This document shows, piece by piece, positions 10,922 through 24,300 of a stretch of 64,000 nt of DNA (position 1 is the stretch's first letter; every line of letters starts with the position of its first letter). The notes beneath the pieces are model-generated. The model had not been told where the DNA came from. It worked only from the letters and a program-made list of their open reading frames with translations, and made no database searches. Source of the stretch: Cyclina sinensis (taxonomy: Eukaryota > Mollusca > Bivalvia > Venerida > Veneridae); NCBI GenBank assembly GCA_012932295.1, contig JAAONU010000013.1, positions 6,184,603-6,248,602 of the forward strand, written 5' to 3'. Made by a program: the position numbers and the translations under genes.

Positions 10922-12633
10922 AGCTCACCTGTCACGTAGTGACAAAGTGAGCTTTTCTGATCACCTTTTGTCCGTTGTCCGTCTTCCGTCCGTCCACAAT
11001 TAGTTTGTTAACACTCTAGTGGTCACATTTTTGCCTCAATTGTCATGAAACTTGGTCAGGATGTTTGTCTCATTAATATCTCAGACGAGTTCGAACATGG
11101 GTCATCAGGGTTGGAAAACTAGGTCACAGAGCCCAAATATAGAAAAACCTTGTTAACACTCTGGAGGCTACTTTTTCAGTCCAAATATCCTGGAAATGTG
11201 TCAGAAAGGTTCTATCGATGATTTGTAGCTCAAGTTCAAATATGGGTCATCTGGGTTCAAAAACTAGGTCACAGAGCCCAAAAATAGAAAAATCTTGTTA
11301 ACACTCTCGAGGTAACATTTTCAGCCCAAATAATCTGGAAATTTGTCAGAAAGGTTGCTTTGACGATTTCTAGGTCAAGTTCAAATATGGGTCATCAGGG
11401 CTCAAAAACTAGGTCACGGAGCCCAAATATTGAAAAACCTTGTTAACACTCTAGAGGTAACAGTTTTAGACCAAATAATCTGGAAATTTGTCAGGAATGT
11501 TGCTTCTATGATTTCTAGCTAAAGTTCGAATATGGGTCATCTGGGTTCAAAAACTAGGTCACAGAGCCCAAAAATAGAAAAATCTTGTTAACACTTTAGA
11601 GGTTAAATTTTCAGCCCAAATAATCTGGAAATTTGTCAGAAAGGTTGCTTTGACGATTTCTAGGTCAAGTTCAAATATGGGTAATCTGGGGTCAAAAACA
11701 AGGTCACAGAGCCTAAATATTGAAAAACCTTGTTAACACTCTAGAGGTAACATTTTTAAACTAAATAATCTGGAAATTTGTCAGGAATGTTGCTTCTATG
11801 ATTTCTAGCTCAAGTTCGAATATGGGTCATCTGGGTTCAAAAACTAGGTCACAGAGCCCAAATATAGAAAGATCTTGTTCACACTCAAGAGGTTACATTT
11901 TTAGTCCAAATAATCTGGAAATTTGTCAGAAAGGTTGCCTTAAGGATTTCTAGATCAAATTTGAATATGGGTCATCCTGGGTCACAAACTAGGTCATAGA
12001 GCTCAAATATGGAAAAAAACTTGTTAACACTCTAGAGGTAACATTTTAATTCCTAATAACCTGGAAAATTGTCAGAAAGCTTTATTCTATGGTTTCTAGC
12101 TCAAGTTTGAATATGGGTCATCTGGAGTCAAAAACTAGGTCACAGAGCCCAAATATCGAAAAACTTTTTAAACACTCTAGAGGCTACATTTTCAGTCCAA
12201 ATGTCCTTGAAATTTGACAGAAAGGTTGTTTCGATGATTTATAGCTCAAGTTTAGATATGGGTAATCTGGGGTCAAAAACTAGGTCACAGAGCCTAAATA
12301 TCGAAAAACCTTGTTTACACTCTAGAGGCTACTTTTTCAGTCTAAATATCCTGGAAACTTGTCAGAGAGATTGTTTCGATAATTTCTAGCTCAAGTTCGA
12401 ATATGGGACATCTAGGTAAAAAAACTAGGTCATAGAGCCCAAATATGGAAAAACCTTGTTAACACTCAAGAGGTAACATTTTCAGTACAAATAACCTTGA
12501 AATTTGTCAAAGAGATTGTTTCAATAATTTCTAGGTCAGGTTCAAATATGGGTCATCTAGGGTCAATTAACCAGGTCCATAGCAACTTTGTCATACTCAG
12601 GTGAGCAATACAGGGCCATCATGGCCCTCTTGT
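10922..12633 (+). repeat. Complete AGCTCACCTG...CTTGT element with a 145-bp minisatellite core
   Basis: The left end is a hairpin-capable AGCTCACCTGTCACGTAGTG followed by ACAAAGTGAGCTTTT. Core units begin TGTTAACACT at 11006, 11151, 11295, 11441, 11586, 11731, 11876, 12022, 12166, 12312 and 12457, a period of 144-146 bases over ten full units, each with AACTAGGTCACAGAGCCC. The right end is CAGGTGAGCAATACAGGGCC followed by ATCATGGCCCTCTTGT. The ends AGCTCACCTG and CAGGTGAGC are inverted copies. Confidence 0.9.
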
Positions 12634-12988
12634 ATATTTCTATGTAACATATGACATGTGACAATATGCGTGGGGCCTAAAGTGGCCCCAGGAACATAAT
12701 TTAAACAAGCTTGATAGAGTTCCACTACATAATGCTATAGATAAAATATTTGCTTGTATACGTCTATGTAAAACACCCTATTCCCCGTGTGAAGACCAAA
12801 ATAAGCAAACATAAGAGGTTTTATAAGTTTTTCATTCTTGTTGCCTTGGCAACCAAAACTGCATGGAAAAAAAAAAGAAAAAAAAAAAAGGAAATAGGTC
12901 AGTTGGCCAAGGTTACATAAAGATCAAGGACAATAACATAAAGGTTCCTCCCAAAATTATTAAGTGGATTTTTAGGGTTTTTCTTTTT

Positions 12989-13785
12989 AGCTCACCAGTC
13001 CTGAGCACAACGTGCTCATGGTGAGCTTTTGTGATCCCCCTGTGTCCAGCGTCCGTTGTCGTGTGCCGTCAACAATTTCATAAAAACACATCTCCTCTGA
13101 AACCAATGACTGCACATTAACCAAACTATACAGGAATGATCCTTGGGTGGTCCCCTTTCAAAGTTGTTCAAATGGTTCTGGTCTGTTGCATAAGTAGGTC
13201 ACAGGGCCAAAAAAGAAGTTTCAAAAATGCAAATTAAAAAAATCTTCTTGTCAGAAAGTACAAGGCCAAGAGCTTTGATATATGACATCATCTATAGGTC
13301 CATCTAGTGCCAAAATTGATCCCGCCCCAGTGGGTCATAGGTTTTCCTTATATGTATATAGTAAAAACTTAAAAAATCTTCTCCTCTGAAATGACAAAGG
13401 CTAGAGCTTTGATATTTAGTATATGACATCATCTATAGGTCCTCTACGAAAGTTGTTCAAATTATGCCTTTAGTTCCAAAATTGGCCCCGTCCCAGGGGG
13501 TCATTGGTTTTCCATGTATGTATATAGTAAAAACTTAAAAATTCTTATCCTCTGAAATGACAAAGCCTTAAGCTTAATTATTTAGCATGAAATATTGTCT
13601 AGTGAACCTGTTCCAAGTTTGTACAAATTATATCCGGGGTAAAAATTGGGCCTGCCCGGGGGTCATAGATATTCATTATTTGCATATAGTAAAAACTTAT
13701 AAGAAAATTATTCTTTGAAGCTTCAAAGGCTAGAGCTTAGATTTACAAGAAATAATGATAGCTTCCACCCAATGGCCCCCTTGTT
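12989..13785 (+). repeat. Second nested element of the AGCTCACC family
   Basis: Opens AGCTCACCAGTCCTGAGCAC, can fold on GGTGAGCTTTT, and closes ATGGCCCCCTTGTTC near 13785. The core has about three units of roughly 165-170 bases with CTCTGAAATGACAAAG and ATAGTAAAAACTTA motifs. Confidence 0.75.
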
Positions 13786-14640
13786 CTTTTTTAGTTTTAA
13801 GACCAAGGGGAGGGGTCAGTATTGACAAAAGCTATGATTTGAACAATTTGGGTAGAGGTTCACATACAAAATATCTAAGCTCTAAGACATACAATATCAG
13901 GTAAGTAGATTTTCAAAGGTTTTGTATTTTGCACAAAATAAGTCCTGGAGCAGTGTCAGTTTTGACCCCAGGTCAACCTATATGACAAACTTGTTATAGC
14001 CTTACTTGACAAGCTCAAGGCCTAAAGATTTTGGAAAAAAAGGGTTTTAAAGTTGTTCTGACAGTCAAATTGAACTTGCCCCATCCCTTGAAGCCATGCT
14101 TTTTATGACCTGAAGGAATCTGATAAAGGGTCACCCAACAAAAATTTCTTTAAAATTATTTTGAAATCTTGCCAGCCATCTCCGAGGAAATTTTCAAAGT
14201 TTTCCATATAGTCACATACTGTAAACTAGCCCCATCCTCTGTCAGCCATATTTTTTCACAGACCAACATGCCCTTAAGGAATTTGATTAAAGGCCACCAC
14301 TGGAACATAATGTGATCTTTTTTTTCAATCAGGGCAAGTGGTTTCTGTTAAGATTTTTGAAATTTTCCATACAGACATACAGTATAATTCCAGTAATCTA
14401 GACTGATATAATATGAAATTATCTGAATAATATTCTTGGTCCCGACCTTTTTCCTTTTCCATCTTGTTGACATTTTTCTTCATCAAGTTGATAATTGATG
14501 GTTGGACGTATGGGTTGCCGAGGAAAATTTTTCCTTTTGATTGCCCTTAGCAACCAGAGTTCTGTATGGATCTTAATAAAATTCACAAATCTGAAAGGGG
14601 ACCAAACCAGGAACATTCTGGTAGTTAGGTTGAAAGAAGC

Positions 14641-15590
14641 CTACGAAAGATGAAAATACTGTTTCATTTTTTGCACTGTTCGACCTCACTGACTGATGGA
14701 AACATTTAATCCATGACGTGTTTCACTGACAGGGGCTAATAATCTCTTGGTAGAATTAATAATCATGTTGGATGTTTTGAGAAAAAGAAATATCATCTGA
14801 AATTAATTAATTCAAGGGACAATAATAAGGTGATGGCTGAACAAACCAGTTGAAACTCTACCCACTTTTTTGCATAAGAGAAAAAAACCAATCAACAGTT
14901 TTCAACTAGGTTTACTTTATTTTAGGTTTGATAAAAACAAGATGACCTATAATAAAAATGGAACTCTGATTTCTATTATGTTTTTTCTACTGAGATGAAA
15001 ATTTGTAAGACTGAGCCTTGTATAATATAAGAAAGATTGAGAAAATTTGATGCCAGCTGAATCTGTGGTAAAAAGTGTAATAAATTGGTAAAATTTCTTG
15101 AAATTAATCCATTAGAGTTTAACGTTAAATGAAATTTAATGACAATTTAATAACTACCAATCACAAGGAGAAAAACAAACAAAAACAAAAAAACCTATAA
15201 TGTCAAAATTTTGTTTATATTTTCTAAAAGTAATGAAATAATACTTAATGTTTATTTCTATTTCTATCCTTCTAAAAGTCTTAATCAACCATGTGGCCAG
15301 TTCAAAGTTACCAAATAACTTCCAGATTAGAGCAGCTAACGTCAAAGTGATCAATCAGGATGGTCCCTAAAAAAGCTGAAACTATAACCTCATAACATGC
15401 AAGCTACCTAATGCCAAACATATTACTGACCATAACATTCCACCCCACAACCTTGCCTTTTCACAAGAGGGCAACAAGAAATTTCCTTTCATCACAGCTG
15501 AAAGATAATTGTTACAACATTTATTTTATGAACAGAGAAATGAGAACTTTAACCCAATTTACATCATAACCTCAACAAAAGATGTTTGTA
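14641..15590. other. Intergenic, nothing recognised
   Basis: AT-rich sequence without recognisable exons, RNA genes or repeat units. Confidence 0.4.
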
Positions 15591-15597
15591 AAACATA

Positions 15598-16979
15598 CAT
15601 GCCCCCCTAGTGCCTTATCGCTAGAGGCAGCCATTGAGGTATAGAGGGTAGAAGTAGGACAGGGACTTGTGTCAGTACATTAAGTGGAGGATGCCAGAGG
15701 CTTCTGATATCAAAAGCTAATTGGCCATGACAAGCAGATGAATGAGAGGAACTGTAGATTATGTCAATGACATTTTGGTTATAAAATGTATACAGTTCAG
15801 TTACTGGAGAACACGAAAGAGTACAGGAACAGCATTGGTAAGTAAGTAGGTAGGAAGGTGGGTGGGTGGGTAGGTAGGAAATTTAGAGGCAGCATGACCC
15901 AATGGTTCTCTAGTTATCAATCAGGATATGTTTTCCTCTTTATGGTTTATGGCCACCATGCCCTTGACCTTTAACCTAGTGACTTCAAAACAATAGGGGT
16001 CATCTCCTGAAGAGACTAACCTGCACTGCAAGTCTGAGGAGCCAATGCCCAAGGGTTCTCTGGCTATTAATTAGAAACTATTTTTGTGTTAATGGTTACT
16101 CTGACCTTGAACTGTGACCAAAAGACCCAAAAACAATATGAGTCATCTACGGGTCACTATCAACCTGCAGGCCCAAGCACTCTCTAGTTATTGAAAAGAA
16201 ACCATTTTTCAGTTAATGATCAAGATGACCTTGACCTTTGATCTAGTGACCCTAAAACTATAGGGGTCATCTACTGGCCATGGCCAACATGCCAATGAAG
16301 TTTTAGGAAGCCTAGGCCCAAGTATCATATAGTTATTGATTGGAAACTGTTTTGCTTTTCAAGGTCACTGGGACCTTGGCCTTTGACCTAGTGACCTGAA
16401 AAACTATAGGGGTCATCTACTGGCCATGGCCAACCTGCCAATGAAGTTTTAGGAAATGTAAGCCAAAGTATCATATAGTTATTGATTGGAAACTGTTTTG
16501 CTTTTCAAGGTCACTGGGACCTTGGCCTTTGACCTAGTGACCTGAAAAACTACATGTATGGGGGTCATCTACTGGCCATGGCCAGCCTGCCAATGAAGGT
16601 TTTAGAAGCCTAGGCCCAAGTATTATCTAGTTATTGATTGGAAACTGTTTTGCTTTTCAAGGTCAATGGGACCTTGACCTATTGACCTGAAAAATTATAG
16701 GGATCATCTATGGCTTATGACCAACATACATACCAAGTTTGTGGAACCTGGGCCCAAATACTGTCTTGATATCTATTGAAAAATGTTTTGCTTTTAAAGG
16801 TCACAGTTACCTAGGCCTTTGACCTAATGACCCGAAAAACTATGGAACTACAAACAAAGTATGAGGTAGGTGGATCCAAGGGTTCTCTAGATATTGATCA
16901 GAAAAGAAGTGTCTACTGACAGACTGACATTTGCGGAACAATATACCCCCCTCCCCCCTCATATTCAATGGGGGGCATA
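15598..16979 (+). repeat. Element bracketed by TGCCCCCC / GGGGGGCA with about 150-bp repeats
   Basis: ATGCCCCCC near 15600 and GGGGGGCAT near 16970 are inverted ends. Units between contain GACCTTGGCCTTTGACCTAG, AGGGGTCATCTACTGGCCAT and AGTTATTGATTGGAAACTG; copies near 16290, 16430 and 16580 are very similar. A GGTAGGTGGGTGG microsatellite lies at about 15841-15880. Confidence 0.7.
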
Positions 16980-18204
16980 AAAATCCTTCCATATCAGGAT
17001 TTGATGGCAAGTGACAGGTCACTTTCAGGCAAACTTCCAATCAGCAAATCAGAGCCTTGCTTTCAAGTTTTCTAAAGTAAAAACAGTTATCTTTATTTAA
17101 CAGTTGAAAATCTGGGCTAAAAATGAGTTTGCATGTCTTATAATACTTAATAGAAAAAACACCATAGCTGCAATAAAGACCAAGCTTTCTGACATAATCT
17201 TCACAAATAATAAGCTTATCTTATACCAAGGCAATATCTACCAGGATTCAACATCTGAAAAAAAAACAAAAAACAAAGTATTTTCAATACACCCTGTACT
17301 GGATATGCTTACTTGTGACATAAACCTTATCAGATAAAAGGCTCTTTGTTAATACCTTAAAATATACTCAACATAAATGCAAGGAATGACTTTAAGAAAA
17401 TCACAGTGACTGAGATATCAGTAACAATTTTTGAAATCCATTTCAGGGCTATTCCAGTAAAAAATATGTCCCAACCAAGGAAAACAAAATGAAGAAATTC
17501 TGTTAGGGTGGTCTTTTCCATTTTTTCTTTTTTGGAAAGAAGGTGGGGGGGGGGGGGTCTTTTCTTTGGTCCATTTTGAGAGCTTCCTGGGGTGGGATAA
17601 ATGTTTTACTGGAATGACCCTCAGCAAGAAGACTTTATTGAATGGTAATCATCACAATCTAAAGATGTAAACAGGCACTCGGCACCTCTATCACCAAAAC
17701 TGATCACATGTAATCAGAAACCATTTAAAATCTGGCTAAGAATAAACAAAAGAATGGTCACTAGGACTGAAAATACACCGTAATATATATTGATCATCCT
17801 GGTAATAATGAACAAAAAATATGTTAATTTCTCCAAAAAAAAAAAAAAGGTGAAACAAAAAGACTTGGTGGTAAAGCAGCAAAATTAACATTGCATCCTC
17901 TTATACAATGTATAAACAGTAACTCTACTAGGTAATAATACTTAAGTTACATTCTTCCTCGACAAAAACATTTGTTGCTAACAAAATAATGAGTGCTTTT
18001 ATACCCTTGAACAAATTGACCTACATCATACTCCTATCTTTATATTCACAGACTCCTGTCTGATTTTCTTTTAACAAACAAATGCCAACCGAAGTGTTTT
18101 TCTTTTTGTGCTATATTTTATACAAAAACTAGGAAACTATAATACATAACTAAACAGATAATGCTAATTGCTTAATATAAAAATACAAAAAGATAAATCC
18201 TATA
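16980..18204. other. 3' flank of the ARMC10-like gene, nothing recognised
   Basis: AT-rich. It contains a 13-base G run near 17545 and A-rich tracts but no exon, RNA gene or repeat family that I can name. Confidence 0.4.
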
Positions 18205-18210
18205 TTTATT
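18205..18210 (-). terminator. Candidate poly(A) signal of the ARMC10-like gene
   Basis: TTTATT on the + strand reads AATAAA on the minus strand, 176 bases past the stop codon at 18386. No transcript end can be confirmed from sequence alone. Confidence 0.45.
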
Positions 18211-18385
18211 GCGGCTAGGTTATTCATTCTGCCCTGTAACAAGTTTTAAATCTCAACTTTCCCATACACTTATGGCAAAAAATAAACATTATAATATCAC
18301 AATGTTACATGCAGACAATAAATGAGTGGTTGGTATGTTCTGTCTTGCAGTCTACAAACCAACAACATTCAACGTAGAATACAGT

Positions 18386-21300
18386 CTATTTTAAGTAATT
18401 GTACACTTTTGCGGCCTGGGACCTCACATCTTCATTTGAATGTTTACATAACAAGAACACTTTATTTTTCAAGTTTCCAACGTTACTAATTCCAAACAGA
18501 GCTGAATACATGGTTTCAGGTGATGCAGCCTTGTCATCTGGTGGTAGAGAGGAAGACGTGATATTTTTAGCTTTAACAACATGAAGAATATTGGCAAGTA
18601 ATGTCACAAATCGTAAAATAACGGCAGCATCAGTTTCCGCAGGTTCTAAGAAGACAAGCAATCCTTCTGGGGCCTGAAGAAAAGGTGGTAAAAAACACAT
18701 TTTGTACATCTATCTCTGGTTCTGTCATGACTTTATTTGCATTACAATACTGTTAAATACTTATTATCCCTTACAATGCTAAATATCTGTAATGGACTTG
18801 TCCATCTTTCAATTTGGACAGATCCATTGTTTATGGGGGTGCTTATTGAAAATTTACTGATGAAATGGCGAATAAAGCGGACCATGATCAGGAGACAAGA
18901 ATGTGCAGGCTGATCTTGGTCTGCACTGGTCACAAAGGCAGAGTCAATTGCCTCCAGCAGGGTAAGGATTAACATTATGGCATTCTGTAAATGTGTGTGT
19001 CCCTTCCAAGTGGACAATAGCAATACACATGAATTACAAAATATCCATGGTATAATCTAAATGAAGGCTCTAAAATACATGCACAATCAAACACCTCTAT
19101 AAACCTATGTTATTAACCTATGGCTGTATATATTCATTTTAAAGATTTTTTCCTATGAAGACTTCTGTATTTAGTTATAAACTTCAGGTTTCCAATATCT
19201 TATGTCAAATTATTTTTTGCAGACTTATATTGGTATAATACAGAAATAATGATACAGAAATGTTTATTTATTCCAGAACATCAGGACTACTAACTTTTAA
19301 AACCCAAATACAGCACTCTAACAAAGTTATTTTACAAGGAATGAAGACAGGTATCAATATAATTCACCATCCTTTTTCCCATATCTAAAATGAATTATCT
19401 TTACAACCCTTACCTTTGCAGCCAGAAGATGAGGCACCATGTCAGGATTACATGACAAGTTCACCAGTATTTTCAGTGCTTGTAACCGTATAACATTCTT
19501 CTCAGCTTGTAGGAACTCATACAATTTCTGAACAACACGAGTGTACTGACCATGGTGATGTGACGTCAGAGACAGGTTCGTTAGAGCCTGCAGGGACGAA
19601 AGACAGATGGCCTCCCCAGTGTCCTTGTCCAGGGAGATGTCTACTAGTGTAGGAACGCAAGCCTGAAATTTACAACAGACAGGACATTACAACAAGAGTT
19701 TTCTTCTCATGGATGTGAACAGGATTTCAAGAAATCAGCTATAAATGAAAATACTGTAACCAATGGCAAAAAAGTTGTTTTTGAGCTAAACCTGTTATGT
19801 TCAAAAGTTTAGAAAACTGAAATTGTAAGGACTTTTACTGATTTCAGCTGTCAGTATCAAATTCTCATGCAGAGGTTTCAAACCTGTCAATGACCTGAGT
19901 TCTTTTAACAGCTAATTCAGTTATCACCTGAACATCACAGTGCAATTTTGCCTGTTTAAATTTATATTCTTAATTTACTATTATTTCAGTACTTTACAAT
20001 CTATATCCTATGATCTTATTCTCTCTTCAGATTTGACTTTTAGAGATAAAGAACTCTTGATACAATGGTGATGAAGTATTTCACACACCAGAACTGTCCA
20101 GACAGCTATTTGCTTAAAAATCTTAAAGTGAAAAGACACTAGAATATCTTACAAATGAAAAGAAATACTATCTTAGCTTCTTTCATTAGTTTCAAACTAC
20201 AATTTTGCTTATTACAAAGAGAACTTATAGCAATGTAAATCCCATTCTTCAAAATATTTCTGAAGCATACGTCATCCAGGCCCATGAATCTATAAAATCC
20301 ATAGGCCAAAACATTTCATACACCCCAAAAAATTTCACAATAAAATTATTATATAAAACATGATTTTAAAATCCAATGCATTTAAAATCAGGCAAGGTTT
20401 GTAAGCCCAAATGGAAATTTTCATCCTATGGGCCCTAGGGCCTAATTCGGGAGCTGCAATCCTGCAATCTGACTTTACTGCCTTGTACCTTACCTCCATT
20501 ACTTTGTTGTTTTCTTCATTTGCAGCAAGGTTGGTTATTGCGTTAACTGTGACAGACACAGAGGATGTTGCATTAGAATGTCTCAACCACATAGCCATCC
20601 GCTGAAGCTCGAGAAGTTTGGCAAGACGGGGAAGGCAACCCTGCTCTCGTAACACATTCTGGAAAAGAAAAATATTTAATTTCACTAAATCAACCACAGT
20701 GTTACCAGTTAAAGTTCGTAACTTGTAAGAGCTAATACTTTCACTGATGAAAAGCCATGACCATGACCATTTACACATGAAAACTTGCAGTTCCTTTATG
20801 GAGGAAGGCAGTCTAAAACAGTATAGAATCTGATGGTCAGGTTAACTGCCTGGCTGTTATGATTCTATTAGTACAATGGCAGTAAACTCCAGCTCTATTT
20901 TGATTCTTGTCCACTGTTGCAATGTGTAAGCATCAGAAATTATCATTAAAATCCACTCTCAAAAATAGAAGTAGACAAACCTTTCTTCTGTATTCCATTA
21001 AGGTATTGTTGTTTTATTACATAAATAGGTAATTGTATCTTCATGTGCACACACTCAGAATATTCAGTTTTAAACTAAGAAGAGCCCCTTGCATTTTATA
21101 TTCCATTACTCGACTATGATCAATGTTACAATAAGGCTTTCATTTATGGTTATAAAATTTTTCCTCTGTAACAAATAATTTTTGTCCTGTCAGTGTAACC
21201 AATCAAAGATAATGATTACCTGTTCCCATTTTTTTTAATGCTCATTATTTTGAAATCTGAGGGTCTGACTATGACAGGAAATCAATTGAAATCAATTACT

Positions 21301-24300
21301 GCAGTCTACACATTTTACAGACCGACAGTGACAAAATTCAATCAGTAGAACAATATATGTCAAAATGCGGAACTTGCTTTATAAAAATTTTGATAAAACT
21401 TGTTTAAACATATTCATTTCACAGCAAGTCCTTGCAACAAATATCAATTCTGCTTGCCAACTGTTTCCTGGTTTCAAACCAATACTCACAATGTAAGTGT
21501 GGAATACAGCCAGTTACTGGAGACTCTGACACCTGATGTAGGGCTTTCATTAAGAGGCGGAAGGTGGTTATTTTCCCCTGCTATTTTGAGATCTTCACCC
21601 GGCTACTTTTCTTAAAAATAGGCTTAAAATTTATAACAAACTGGCAGCAAACCACCCGCCTACTTTACATGTACTCCCTCCAACTCAAAAACTTAATGAA
21701 ACCCTTGCTGATGGGAATCAAAACCACCAAATACAAGATGAAACTTGTAATGTTTGGCTGAATTTTCATAATAAAACAAAATAAATGAGTGTTTGTACCT
21801 ATAAGCTCATTCCTTTTTTTAACATTTATTAAGTAGTGTGAAATGAATACATGTATAATGACATTTCAAATGGTGAGTGTTTCTATGTTCAGAAATACTT
21901 TTTCCCTACACAAGATACTACGAGGATAGTGAAGAAAGCTTTGGGTTCTGCCGAATACAGTATTAACTGTTTCTTTTTAGAGCCTAAAATTTGATCCAAG
22001 CTACAAACACATTATCTCTCTTTTATCTCTTGATCAAGTAAACACTGTTACACCACACATACTTTTTCAACTGAAATTAAATCTAAACAAAAACTTCACT
22101 CCTGAAACCCAATAATTGACATGGACTGGTCTTATTGAAACAGTGTATTAACTGAAAGATTCTTCATTTCAATCAACTGTCATAACTGCAATTAGGACTT
22201 ATTTGGAAAAAAATCGAAGACAGGAACTATTGTACCTTGAGGTGCATTAAGTATATAATTTTCTGCACTTAATCCACCTTACATAATGGATTAAAAATTG
22301 TGGCACTTGAAATGTTGCAATATTGAGAACAAAACTGTCTAAGGTGACATGTTGTTCAAAGATCATTCAACAGTCAATGTCAAAAGTCCACTTTTCTATC
22401 ATGCACTGGCTACTGAAATGCAGACAGACAAACAGGCCCATAATAAATCTCAATGTCAAAGCCAAATAAGATTCATTAGACATTTTTATAAAGGTCACAA
22501 TGACCTTAATGACTCACCAAGCATCTTAAAAAGTGATCACCAAGCATCTTAAAAAGTGATTTCATACTAGATATCAACACTGCTACCAAAAAAATTGGGT
22601 GAGACCTTTCACAAGTTTAAACCACTTGTACATGCCTAATATTATCTTTTCTACACATTTTTTGGCATAAAAATGGAAGTACACATCCAAATTGTTTTTA
22701 CTATATAAAGCATAATAAAATTTACTATACAGACACTCACCTTCAAAAAGACTTATCCTTTAATCTTAAACCAGTATGCTAATACAGAAACTATAAGACC
22801 TGTTATTTCCATATATAGCTACCCTGTAACATGCAATGCCTATATTCAGCCGTTACATTAACTAATTATACTCGGTATTGACCAGTCACCAGCTGTGATT
22901 CTTACCTAGAACTGCTGTTGTTATAACTCAATACATGCAGAAAATTCAAAAGATGTAATATTATTTGCATATGCATGTCAATGTCAAAGCAGATGTGTGG
23001 TTATATTCAAAACAAACAACAGAAATGCACGTCTTTGCCTTTTTCCATTAAATGCAACACTGTGGCTTACTGATAAAAAGTTAACTTTATAATACATTTC
23101 TTTAATATTTACTCTCTTATTTTTCATGCATAATGACTCCAAAATATGGCTAAAATATGTTATTCAGAAAAAGGTCATTCTCAATATTGTATTAATGTTC
23201 ATTAACAAACAAGCATTTTTGAATCCCCTGCAGGAACGACAAAGTCGATTTCTCACAATCCTTGTATTCTTTAGGGAAAAGTTTAACATTTAATTTAAGT
23301 ATAAGCACTAACATTTCCCCTTAAGTTACAGAACTGACAGAATTGTTTCTGACTAAAAAGTTTTCAACATGTCATTTTTGTTTCCAATTCAAAATGTAGA
23401 TTTAAGCTATGAAGCCATGTGAAATTCAGTATTAAGTAAACCATTTTTAAATCCAAACACCAACCTGTTCAAACTTTTAATGACAAAAATTAGGAATAAA
23501 ACTTATCAACTTACAGAAGAAAATATTCCAGTAATTCAAAAGTCAACAATTCTGTCAGCCATGTTTCAACATTCTGGCTGAAATATCTGTCTATCTTAAA
23601 ACTACATCATTAATTGGGCATCAATCAAACCTTATGTATCTAAATCTTCAATGAAAGACAAGATTATACCTCAAATTAAAAAATCAAGATGTTTCACAAG
23701 TTATCATTTTTGTATTTATTATCTTTAATGCAAGGCAGCACAACTCATGTGATTGTTTCATTTATTAGTGACACAAGTATGCATTACTTATTACCACTCC
23801 CCCACATTTTCTCTATGTACCCAAACTGCCATCTAGACATTTTAATAAAAATAGTGATAATGGCTTGATGTTTGATTAAAAAATAAATGACGGAAATATA
23901 TTTCATGCTTTTACAAAATAAACATACATGTCATGAACAACCCGTTTCAGAATTAACAAAATGGACAACTTAGAGAGGTGGAAACAAATTCCCTTCATAT
24001 TTTGTGTTGTGTCCAATATTAAATAAAGTACAACCTCAAACTATCAACATTATCCAACAATAGTCACAGATTTTCATATTAAAGTTACTGTCAACAGTTT
24101 ACATGTATCACAGTTCTGAAGTTATACAAATGTAAATACAAGAGAGTTACTATTTCTTGAAGACTTTTGACTGCTTGCATTCAAGGGAAATGTTGTTATT
24201 TAAATTATTCATACAGTCAGGAAGATTACAGGTAGTGTAAAGCAAGCAGGACCAAGGAACAATCAATAGAAACAAGGTCACAAGGTCATAATCTTACAAC

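Larger units (their letters stand above)
10620..14640. repeat. Composite repeat island with two nested elements
   Basis: Host sequence at 10620-10921, 12634-12988 and 13786-14640 is the CCCCTGGGG/TTTGAACAA/GGTAGAGG family, here in the opposite orientation to the 1-1636 copy. The pieces read on across two inserted elements: TTGGTACCCTTGTGGTTTTT before 10922 continues as TATATTTCTATGTAAC after 12633. It holds GTTGCCTTGGCAAC at 12840-12853. Confidence 0.7.

Noticed and set aside
18742..19023. 93-codon minus-strand frame
   Set aside because: It falls across the MITE-like copy in an ARMC10-like intron.
20659..20778. Upstream extension of the exon frame at 20335-20778
   Set aside because: The acceptor TTTTCCAG precedes 20658; residues before it are intron.
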